Notes under the pieces: generated by a model
Told to the model about the DNA's origin: nothing
Databases searched by the model: none
What the model saw: the letters and a program-made list of their open reading frames with translations, nothing else
Source: Microthrixaceae bacterium
Lineage (GTDB): Bacteria; Actinomycetota; Acidimicrobiia; Acidimicrobiales; Acidimicrobilacustridaceae
Direction of reading: 5' to 3'
DNA: 18,692 nt
Assembly: GCA_947455015.1 (NCBI GenBank)
Contig: CANGMY010000009.1
Location: forward strand, 1-18,692
Part shown: piece by piece, positions 1 to 6,710 of the stretch
How positions within the stretch are numbered: position 1 is the stretch's first letter
How the letters are laid out: every line of letters begins with the position of its first letter
Position numbers and translations under genes: made by a program

Positions 1-630
1 CACCTTGTCGATGCAGAACTGTTGGTGTTGCTCACCGACACCTCAGGTTTGCTTTCGGCCGACCCCCGCGTCGATCCCAACGCGTCGCTCATCGAAGAGA
101 TTGTTGAATTCGATCAGCAACTCGACGACATTGCAGGCGGACCCGGAACACCCGGCGGCAGTGGCGGAATGGCTTCAAAGGTCTCTGCCGCAAAGATTGC
201 AGCCTGGTCGGGAGTAAGAACCGTGATCGCTGCTGCGCATCGCGACGAGGTTCTTCTCGACGCCATTAATGGCGTTCCCGGCGTTGGCACCACGGTTGCT
301 GCGCATGAGCGCGATCTTCCTGCTCGCAAACTTTGGATCGCTTTCGCTGTGCGTTCCTCTGGTCTTGTTTCCGTCGACGCCGGGGCCCGCAAAGCGCTCG
401 AGCGCGGGGGTACTTCGTTGCTGGCCGCTGGCGTCGTAGGCGTGAGTGGTGAGTTCGACGTCGATGACGCAGTCGAAATCGCCGACGAATCAGGTGAAGT
501 ATTCGCGAAGGGTCTTGTTCGAATGAGTTCGGCAACACTTACTGACGCTTCAGGACATTCGCGTTCAGAGTTGCCTGTTGAAGTGCCGGCACAGGTTGTC
601 CATGCCGACGACCTTGTGATTCTTCCTTAG
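1..630 (+). CDS. proB: Glutamate 5-kinase, C-terminal part (5' end outside window)
   Basis: ProB phosphorylates L-glutamate to glutamyl 5-phosphate, the first step of proline synthesis; ProA (2299-3558) does the second. Reading is open from base 1 and about 209 codons are present; the N-terminal half of the kinase domain lies outside. The visible part holds the end of the amino-acid-kinase fold, with the glycine-rich GSGGMASKVSAA segment near residues 52-63 that matches the GTGGMxTK signature of the family. A C-terminal PUA domain follows from about residue 105 (KLWIAF... through DVDDAVEI). The ProB+PUA architecture is common in bacteria. The TAG stop overlaps the murJ stop of the opposite strand by 4 bp. 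Identity is firm; regulation cannot be judged because the promoter is outside. Confidence 0.95.
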   Translation, partial: HLVDAELLVLLTDTSGLLSADPRVDPNASLIEEIVEFDQQLDDIAGGPGTPGGSGGMASKVSAAKIAAWSGVRTVIAAAHRDEVLLDAINGVPGVGTTVAAHERDLPARKLWIAFAVRSSGLVSVDAGARKALERGGTSLLAAGVVGVSGEFDVDDAVEIADESGEVFAKGLVRMSSATLTDASGHSRSELPVEVPAQVVHADDLVILP

Positions 631-2216
631 CGTCGCACCAAGCGATTCACGACCGATTTGGCTTCGTCGACACCCAAGGCAAATAGCATCGCTACGTAGA
701 TCGCAATTCCGATGACGCCAGCACCGATCACCGTGAAGAGATCGTTCATTGACGTCGTGGTGATCAGGACCCATACCGCAGCGCCCATGACGGCGGATGC
801 CACAAGAAGTTTGACGAGTGTGAGCAGGGTCGCCGGATCGAGAAACCGTCCGATTCTTCGGTGTAGGAGTGCGAGTGCGATGACAGCAAAGACGGAATAC
901 GCAATCGAACCGCTGGCACCGAGTCCGACGACGCCGAAACGATCGACGACGAGGAATGCAATGGCAAGCCCGAGAATCGTTTCTGCAGCATTTGTGTAGA
1001 ACGGAAGTCGAGTGTCGCGTTGTGCGTAGAAACCGCGCATTGCATAGAGGAACAGTGAAAAGGCGGGAAGCCCGCAAACAAACGCAATAAGTGTGTTTGC
1101 GGTTGTCTCTGCATTTGCTGAAGTGAACTCTCCGTGGGTGAGTACGAGGCGCACGATCGGGCCCGAGAGCAAGATCATCCCGATTGTTGCGGGCAGAGCG
1201 ATCACGAGAACGAGGCGGAGCCCAGTTCCAAAGCGATTCCTGAGTCCTTCGATGTTTGCTGCGGCATGGAGGGCAGAAAGTTCTGGCGTGTACGCGGTCA
1301 TGACCGAAACGGTCCAAAGGCCATAGGGAAGTTGAAAGAACAGCCACGCGTAGGCGTAGATCGAAACGCCATTGACGCCATTCGCCAACATTTGTATGAC
1401 GCCATAGGCAATGAGGTTTGAAACCACGTAACCAAAGGTCCATCCCGATAACCGGCCGACTTCACGAACTGCAGGATCTTTGAGGTCAAAGTTCCAGTGC
1501 AGTCGAATGCCGGCGCTTCGCATTGCTGGCCAAAGCACCAGCGTCATTGCTGCAAGACCCGCAGTTGTTCCCAGTCCGAGAAGGAGAAGAAGCCCCGTGT
1601 CGTGACGAACCTGGTCGAAGGTGAGCGCATCGCCAGTGGCGAGATGGGGGAGAGCGAGAAAGAGGCAGATGACGACGATGTTGTTGAGGACTGGAGCGAA
1701 AGCGGGCACGGCAAACGAACGACGAGCGTTGAGCAGTGAGGTGCCAAGGCTTGTCAAGCCGTAGAAAAGAATCTGGGGTGCGAACAGCATCAACAGCGGA
1801 ACTGCGACAGCAGCTTGCGTCGAAGCCGAGCTCTGCGGGGACGAGAGGTTGTAGAGGTGGATGATGACAGGGGCAAGCGCAATGCCAATGACTGTCGCTA
1901 CGACAAGAACAACACTGATGACTGTGGCAAGTGCGTCGATGCCTCGGTTGTCATCCCGACCGGTGTGGGCGACGACCACGGGAACGAGGGTGGCGGAGAG
2001 GATGCCGCCGAGGACAAGGTCGTAGAGGAGGTTGGGTGTGTTGTTGGCCAAGTTGTAGGCCTCGGCCAATGCGGTTGCACCGATGGCGTATGCCATCACG
2101 CCAACACGGAGGAATCCGGTGAGACGGCTCAGCCCTGTGCCGAGAGCGACGACAGCGCTCGATCGGACGAGGTGATGCGTCCTCTGTGAGGTCGTGTCCT
2201 CGCCGGAGTTGCTCAT
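627..2216 (-). CDS. murJ: Lipid II flippase MurJ (MviN family)
   Basis: 529-residue polytopic inner-membrane protein of the MOP superfamily that flips lipid II to the outer face for peptidoglycan synthesis. A short polar N-terminus (about 17 residues) precedes a run of hydrophobic segments consistent with roughly 14 transmembrane helices. The first helix carries the SRLTGFLR motif (Arg31 and Arg37), matching the two essential arginines of helix 1 in characterised MurJ. The next part contains TPNLLYDLVLGGILSATLVPV, the usual actinobacterial form of the family signature. The length is normal; some actinobacterial MurJ proteins carry long cytoplasmic kinase-like extensions and this one does not. 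The ATG at 2216 is supported by a TAGCGT -10 box 8 nt upstream, suggesting a leaderless mRNA. The gene is divergent from proA and sits between proB and proA, an unusual position for murJ. Confidence 0.95.
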   Translation of the reverse strand: MSNSGEDTTSQRTHHLVRSSAVVALGTGLSRLTGFLRVGVMAYAIGATALAEAYNLANNTPNLLYDLVLGGILSATLVPVVVAHTGRDDNRGIDALATVISVVLVVATVIGIALAPVIIHLYNLSSPQSSASTQAAVAVPLLMLFAPQILFYGLTSLGTSLLNARRSFAVPAFAPVLNNIVVICLFLALPHLATGDALTFDQVRHDTGLLLLLGLGTTAGLAAMTLVLWPAMRSAGIRLHWNFDLKDPAVREVGRLSGWTFGYVVSNLIAYGVIQMLANGVNGVSIYAYAWLFFQLPYGLWTVSVMTAYTPELSALHAAANIEGLRNRFGTGLRLVLVIALPATIGMILLSGPIVRLVLTHGEFTSANAETTANTLIAFVCGLPAFSLFLYAMRGFYAQRDTRLPFYTNAAETILGLAIAFLVVDRFGVVGLGASGSIAYSVFAVIALALLHRRIGRFLDPATLLTLVKLLVASAVMGAAVWVLITTTSMNDLFTVIGAGVIGIAIYVAMLFALGVDEAKSVVNRLVRR

Positions 2217-2224
2217 CGTGACTC

Positions 2225-2230
2225 ACGCTA
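2225..2230 (-). promoter_or_regulatory. Probable -10 box of murJ (leaderless)
   Basis: TAGCGT on the minus strand fits TANNNT and ends 8 nt before the murJ ATG, so transcription would start at or next to the start codon. I see no good -35 hexamer. No Shine-Dalgarno sequence is present. Confidence 0.45.
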
Positions 2231-2261
2231 GTTGGCCCATGCTGTGGCGATTGTGAGGGCC

Positions 2262-2290
2262 TTGGGCGGCACAGAGGCGCCGACTACCCT
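2262..2290 (+). promoter_or_regulatory. Probable leaderless promoter of proA
   Basis: TTGGGC (2262-2267) and TACCCT (2285-2290) are separated by exactly 17 nt and form a plausible -35/-10 pair. The -10 ends 8 nt before the proA ATG at 2299, leaving no room for a ribosome binding site. It lies back to back with the murJ -10 box (2225-2230) in an 82-bp divergent region. Confidence 0.55.
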
Positions 2291-2298
2291 TTGCACCC

Positions 2299-3558
2299 AT
2301 GAATGCGCATGACGCCACGACCCCCATTCCCGAACTCGGACGCCGTTCTAAGGCGGCCTCGCGGGTTCTTGCTACGGCCTCGTCTGCGCAGAAGAACGAT
2401 GCACTCTTGTCTGCTGCCGATCTCCTCGTGAGGTCAGCGGACAAAATTCTTGGGGCAAACGCCGTCGACGTCGCTCGTGCCGAGGCCGATGGCGTCAGTC
2501 CCACAGTTGTTGATCGTTTACGACTCGACGAGAAGCGCATCGGTTCAATGGCTGGCGGGCTTCGTCAGGTTGCTTCTCTCGCCGACCCCGTTGGCGAAGT
2601 CATCGATGGCTGGGTTCGACCCAATGGCCTGCGTATTTCGCGGGTGCGAGTGCCGCTTGGGGTCATCGCCATCATTTACGAGAACCGGCCAAACGTGACC
2701 TCAGATGCTGCAGGTCTTTGCCTGAAGTCTGGGAATGCTGCGTTCCTGCGCGGATCTTCAGGCGCCATCGACTCCAACATCGCGATTGAATCGGTGTTGC
2801 GTGCTGCCATTGAGAGCGCGTCGCTGCCCGCCGATTCTGTGATCCTTGTTGCCGACACATCCCGCGACGCAGCAGTCGAGTTCATGCGCCAGCGAGACAC
2901 GATCGACTGCCTCATCCCTCGCGGTGGACCCTCGCTTATTGCGTCGATTCTCGAGAACGCAACGGTTCCCTACGTCATCGATGGGGATGGCAACTGTCAC
3001 GTCTATGTCGATGCCGATGCCGATCTCGACATGGCAATCAAGATCATCGTTAATGCAAAGACGCAACGACCCTCGGTGTGCAACGCCGCCGAGACCCTCC
3101 TCGTGCATCGTTCAGTCGCAGGAGAATTTCTTCCTCGGGCTGCAGCGGCTCTTGAGGGTGTGGAACTTCGTGCAGACCAACATGCGCTCGAACTTCTTCC
3201 TGGTGCATTGCCTGCTACCGAAGAAGACTGGTCAACCGAGTTTCTCGATCTCACGCTGGCGGTCGGTGTCGTCGAAAGCATCGACGATGCAATTGAGCAC
3301 ATTGCTCGGAATAGTTCCGGTCATTCCGAGGCCATCATCACGCGATCGCTCGAAGCCGCTGATCGGTTCACAAACGAGGTCGATGCGGCAGCTGTCCTCG
3401 TCAATGCATCTACGCGGTTTGTCGACGGCGAGGAATTTGGGTTCGGAGCCGAAATCGGAATTTCCACCCAGAAACTTCATGCCCGAGGACCAATGGGGCT
3501 CCGTGAACTCACCACTGCGAAGTTTGTCGTGCGCGGCCAGGGTCAAATCCGGGGGTAA
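2299..3558 (+). CDS. proA: Glutamate-5-semialdehyde dehydrogenase (gamma-glutamyl phosphate reductase)
   Basis: 419 residues, the normal ProA length. The enzyme reduces glutamyl 5-phosphate with NADPH to glutamate 5-semialdehyde in the proline pathway. Family features in order: VPLGVIAIIYENRPNVTSDAA (residues 118-138), which is strongly diagnostic; the LKSGNAAFLRGSSGA substrate/cofactor region (142-156); and the catalytic cysteine in QRPSVCNAAETLLVH (Cys261). The start is the first ATG, 8 nt after a TACCCT -10 box. proB and proA are normally adjacent; here murJ lies between them on the other strand, so proA has its own promoter and is not co-transcribed with proB. Confidence 0.97.
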   Translation: MNAHDATTPIPELGRRSKAASRVLATASSAQKNDALLSAADLLVRSADKILGANAVDVARAEADGVSPTVVDRLRLDEKRIGSMAGGLRQVASLADPVGEVIDGWVRPNGLRISRVRVPLGVIAIIYENRPNVTSDAAGLCLKSGNAAFLRGSSGAIDSNIAIESVLRAAIESASLPADSVILVADTSRDAAVEFMRQRDTIDCLIPRGGPSLIASILENATVPYVIDGDGNCHVYVDADADLDMAIKIIVNAKTQRPSVCNAAETLLVHRSVAGEFLPRAAAALEGVELRADQHALELLPGALPATEEDWSTEFLDLTLAVGVVESIDDAIEHIARNSSGHSEAIITRSLEAADRFTNEVDAAAVLVNASTRFVDGEEFGFGAEIGISTQKLHARGPMGLRELTTAKFVVRGQGQIRG

Positions 3559-3586
3559 TCCCTTCACCATCGCCTGAGGTCGACGA

Positions 3587-3603
3587 CTTGGGTGCTTCCC
3601 AAG
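3587..3603. repeat. Short inverted repeat between proA and the MoxR gene
   Basis: CTTGGG and CCCAAG (6-bp perfect arms) flank a 5-nt loop. It lies 29 bp after the proA stop and 14 bp before the MoxR -10 box. There is no T-tract, so it is a poor intrinsic terminator. It could be an operator or chance. Confidence 0.25.
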
Positions 3604-3617
3604 GTGCGGCGGGCCGG

Positions 3618-3623
3618 TACTGT
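3618..3623 (+). promoter_or_regulatory. Probable -10 box of the MoxR/VWA operon
   Basis: TACTGT ends 6 nt before the ATG at 3630, again implying a leaderless start. No convincing -35 hexamer is visible at the expected distance. Confidence 0.4.
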
Positions 3624-3629
3624 CGGGAA

Positions 3630-4532
3630 ATGGATTATCGCTTTGAGAACCCCGCGGCTGTTCGTACCCGACTCCGTGAGGTCGACTACCTCTCCGACGA
3701 AGCCATCGCAGGGGTCGTGTTCCTTGCCGATCGCCTCGGTAAGCCAATTCTCGTTGAGGGCCCAGCCGGTACGGGTAAGACCCAGTTGGCCAAGTCTGTT
3801 GCTGAGATTCTCGGCGCTCGGCTGATTCGCCTGCAGTGTTATGAGGGCCTCGACGAGTCCAAGGCGCTCTACGAGTGGAACTACAAAAAGCAGTTGCTGC
3901 GCATCCAGGCCGAGCGCAACTCTGACTCACTTTGGGAAGATATCGAGACCGACATTTTCTCCGACGAATTTCTCCTTACGCGTCCTTTGCTTGAAGCGAT
4001 TCGCGCCGAGGATCCGGTTGTGCTTCTTATCGATGAAGTTGATCGCGTCGAAGTTGAGACTGAGGCACTCCTCCTCGAAATCTTGTCCGATTATCAGGTC
4101 TCGATCCCGGAACTTGGAACCATTGAGGCCCGCCAGATTCCGATGGTGTTTCTCACCTCGAACAACACCCGTGAGCTTTCCGAGGCCCTGAAGCGTCGTT
4201 GTTTGTTCTTGCACATCGACTATCCCGATATGGATCGTGAAAAGGAAATCGTTCTCACCAGGCTCCCCGAGATCAGTGACAGCCTTGCCGATCAGGTCGC
4301 TCGCATCGTTCGTTCCATTCGTCAGCTTGAACTGAAGAAATCGCCGTCGGTCTCAGAAACACTCGACTGGGCCAAGACGCTTCTACTCCTTGGAGTTGAC
4401 TCGGTCACCGAGGCAGACGCCGTTGAAACACTCAACATCCTTCTGAAGCATCAGAGTGATATCGCAAAGGCGTCGAAGGAACTTCAGGGCGATGGTGGAG
4501 CCAAGAAGCCCGGCGTTCCGCGCACGAGCTGA
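3630..4532 (+). CDS. MoxR-family AAA+ ATPase
   Basis: 300-residue AAA+ ATPase of the MoxR type. These proteins act as chaperone-like ATPases that help mature or load metal cofactors into partner enzymes, usually with a VWA-domain partner. Walker A is GPAGTGKT (residues 44-51), Walker B is VLLIDEVD (131-138), sensor 1 is TSNN (176-179), and the probable arginine finger lies in EALKRRCLF (185-193). The ATG at 3630 is preferred over a TTG at 3588: homology to MoxR begins right after it, and a TACTGT -10 box lies 6 nt upstream. The CoxE-like VWA gene follows 19 nt downstream, the classic MoxR-VWA pairing. The target enzyme is not in this window; no CO dehydrogenase or methanol dehydrogenase gene is adjacent. 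Confidence 0.9.
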   Translation: MDYRFENPAAVRTRLREVDYLSDEAIAGVVFLADRLGKPILVEGPAGTGKTQLAKSVAEILGARLIRLQCYEGLDESKALYEWNYKKQLLRIQAERNSDSLWEDIETDIFSDEFLLTRPLLEAIRAEDPVVLLIDEVDRVEVETEALLLEILSDYQVSIPELGTIEARQIPMVFLTSNNTRELSEALKRRCLFLHIDYPDMDREKEIVLTRLPEISDSLADQVARIVRSIRQLELKKSPSVSETLDWAKTLLLLGVDSVTEADAVETLNILLKHQSDIAKASKELQGDGGAKKPGVPRTS

Positions 4533-4551
4533 TCGGTAGATCAGGAACACC

Positions 4552-6015
4552 ATGACCTCTACTGAGCCAACGCCGTCTCCAATGCTCGAGTTGCTCTCGG
4601 GATTCATCGTCGAACTTCGCGCTGCGGGTTTGCCAGTGAGCCTTACCGAGAACCTCGATGCTATGGAAGCTGTCACGCATATCCCGATCGAGGATCGTGA
4701 TGCGTTCAAGTACGCGCTTGCGGCGACGTTGGTGAAGAACAATTCACATTGGCGAGCATTCGAAACGGTGTTCGAGGTCTACTTCTCGTTACGCGGCAGC
4801 GAGTATTCGCTCGGTGGTGGCGATGACATGCCCGAGATCACCGATGACGATGAAGTGCCGATGAACCCCGAAGCTGGGGGAGCGGGGTCTGGTGGTGCTG
4901 GCGAGGCAATGTCGCCCGAGCAAATGGCGGAAATGCTGTTTCAGGCGATGCGACAAGGTGACGACGCGATGATGCGAGCCCTTGCCCGTCAGGCCGTTAC
5001 TCGCTTTGCCGGTATGGAGCCGGGCCGTCCGGTTGGGGGCACCTATTACCTTTATCGCACACTGCGAAATCTGGATCTCGACGGCGTCCTCGAACGTCTC
5101 ATGGATGAAGCACAGCAGGAAAGTCCATCGCCGCTTACTCCACTTGAAGAGCGTCTTGAGCGAGACGAATTCGAATCACGTATCGATCGGATGAAGAAGG
5201 AAATCGAGGCCGAGATTCGCCGTCGACTAGTTGCTGATCGCGGCGTTGAAGCAATGGCGAAGACTCTGCGTAAGCCGTTGCCGGAAGACGTCGATTTCAT
5301 GCATGCCAACCGTGAAGAGCTCGTCAGCCTTCGCAAAGCGATCTATCCGCTCACTCGCAAGTTGGCGGTTCGCCTTGCGCGAAAGCGTCGTCATGGCCGT
5401 AAAGGGCCGCTTGATTTCCGAGCGACTGTTCGCCAGTCGTTGAGCTATGGCGGCGTGCCCGCCGATCCGCGTTTCCGATATCCGCGACCGTCAAAGCCCG
5501 AGATCTTTGTTGTCGCCGATATTTCAGGGTCGGTTGCAGCGTTTGCTCGGTTCACGCTGCAACTTGTGTATGCGATTTCCGGCCAGTTCTCCCGTGTCCG
5601 ATCGTTTGTGTTCATCGATGGTCTTGACGAGGTCACGCAGTATTTCGAAGGCGTCGAAGACATCAGCGTGGCGATTCACCGAGTGAATACCGAAGCCGAT
5701 GTCGTTTGGGTTGACGGGCATTCCGATTACGGCCATGCCTTCGAAGTGTTTTGGGAGAAGTACGGACGCGAAGTTGGCCCGAAAACCACTGTGCTGATCT
5801 TGGGTGATGCGCGGAACAACTATCACGCATCACAGTCATGGACGATCAAAGAGATGCGCAAGAAAGCGCGTCATGTGTACTGGCTGAATCCAGAGCCCAA
5901 GGCCTACTGGGACACAGGCGATTCAATCGTGAGCGACTACGGCGCACATACCGACGGCGTGTACGAATGTCGCAATCTTCGTCAGCTCGAGAAATTCGTC
6001 GACATTCTCGAATAG
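4552..6015 (+). CDS. CoxE-like von Willebrand factor A domain protein
   Basis: 487 residues, the partner of the upstream MoxR ATPase. The N-terminal part (residues 10-80) is helical. An acidic, glycine-rich linker (about 90-118) follows, then a charged helical or coiled-coil stretch (about 195-285). The C-terminal VWA/CoxE domain (about 315-487) carries the metal-binding MIDAS motif DISGS (Asp323-Ser327). Further conserved CoxE elements are GHSDYG (389-394), with Ser where family members often have Thr, the LGDARNN strand end (417-423) and VYWLNP (442-447). The start has an AGGA ribosome binding sequence 6 nt upstream. The gene ends 11 bp from the convergent cysH stop. Known MoxR-VWA pairs remodel or metallate partner enzymes; the partner here is unknown. 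Confidence 0.88.
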   Translation: MTSTEPTPSPMLELLSGFIVELRAAGLPVSLTENLDAMEAVTHIPIEDRDAFKYALAATLVKNNSHWRAFETVFEVYFSLRGSEYSLGGGDDMPEITDDDEVPMNPEAGGAGSGGAGEAMSPEQMAEMLFQAMRQGDDAMMRALARQAVTRFAGMEPGRPVGGTYYLYRTLRNLDLDGVLERLMDEAQQESPSPLTPLEERLERDEFESRIDRMKKEIEAEIRRRLVADRGVEAMAKTLRKPLPEDVDFMHANREELVSLRKAIYPLTRKLAVRLARKRRHGRKGPLDFRATVRQSLSYGGVPADPRFRYPRPSKPEIFVVADISGSVAAFARFTLQLVYAISGQFSRVRSFVFIDGLDEVTQYFEGVEDISVAIHRVNTEADVVWVDGHSDYGHAFEVFWEKYGREVGPKTTVLILGDARNNYHASQSWTIKEMRKKARHVYWLNPEPKAYWDTGDSIVSDYGAHTDGVYECRNLRQLEKFVDILE

Positions 6016-6026
6016 AACAACTCGGC

Positions 6027-6710
6027 TCACATTACGTGGAGGCCACACTCGGTCTTTGACTGTCCCGACCAACGCCCGGAACGTGGATCGTTCGGGTCGG
6101 TCGGCTTTTGGGTGCAAGGTTGACATCCGATAGATGTGAAACCGTCGAGAAGCAGCGGATTCACGATGATGTTGTTCTGCTTGATGTACTCGGCGACCTG
6201 TTCATCGGTCCACATCGCGATCGGATTGATTTTGATGAGGCCCCGAAGGTCACGTGCAACCAGGGGAGCGGTGACGCGTGAATCGGCTTCAGCGCGACGC
6301 AAGCCGCTCATCCACGCGGCCTTGCCAGACAGTGCCCGATCAAGCTGACCGACCTTCACCGCAGAGCAGCAACCTTCAGGGTCGGCTTGCCACAACGGTT
6401 CGTTCTGGAGAGCGACAGTCATCATGCGGAGATTGAGTCCGTAGTGCTGACGAACACGCTCAACTGTTTCAAGCGTTTCTGGGAAGTGATAACCGGTGTC
6501 GATAAACACAACTTCGATAGCGGGAAACACCTTGGTAGCAAGGTCAATGAGTACGGCATCGGTCATTGAAGCTGTGATTGCCAGATGTGGTGCGAACGTT
6601 TCCACTCCCCATCCAATGATTTCCTCAGCGGACCATGATTCGAAATCGTTGCTGAGCTCCGCGAGTTCCTCGTTGCTGAACTCGGGTGCTGACAAGTTGG
6701 TAAGGCTCAT
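6027..6710 (-). CDS. cysH: Adenosine phosphosulfate reductase, [4Fe-4S] type
   Basis: 227 residues. It reduces adenylyl sulfate (APS) to sulfite with thioredoxin in assimilatory sulfate reduction. The PAPS-reductase fold shows the SMTDAVLIDL loop (residues 48-57) and FIDTGYHFPETLE (69-81). Four cluster cysteines are present: Cys114-Cys115 (GCCSAVKVGQL) and CxxC at 196/199 (GCQPC). These mark the iron-sulfur APS reductases rather than PAPS reductases. The catalytic cysteine is in the C-terminal KTECGLH (Cys222). The ATG at 6710 overlaps the sulfite reductase stop as ATGA, indicating translational coupling. A GTG at 6719 is possible but less likely. The CCxxRKxxPL signature is altered (Val for Arg, Gln for Pro). 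Confidence 0.93.
   Translation of the reverse strand: MSLTNLSAPEFSNEELAELSNDFESWSAEEIIGWGVETFAPHLAITASMTDAVLIDLATKVFPAIEVVFIDTGYHFPETLETVERVRQHYGLNLRMMTVALQNEPLWQADPEGCCSAVKVGQLDRALSGKAAWMSGLRRAEADSRVTAPLVARDLRGLIKINPIAMWTDEQVAEYIKQNNIIVNPLLLDGFTSIGCQPCTQKPTDPNDPRSGRWSGQSKTECGLHVM

Noticed and set aside
565..1443. Long open frame (292 codons) antisense within murJ, and a similar one at 3232-3930 antisense to proA/MoxR
   Set aside because: Composition is rich in Arg, His and Cys with no domain resemblance. The opposite strand carries well-recognised genes; these are frame shadows in GC-rich DNA.
3588..3629. TTG start giving the MoxR protein 14 extra residues
   Set aside because: TTG lies within an inverted repeat, has no ribosome binding site, and the family homology begins at ATG 3630, where a -10 box also fits.
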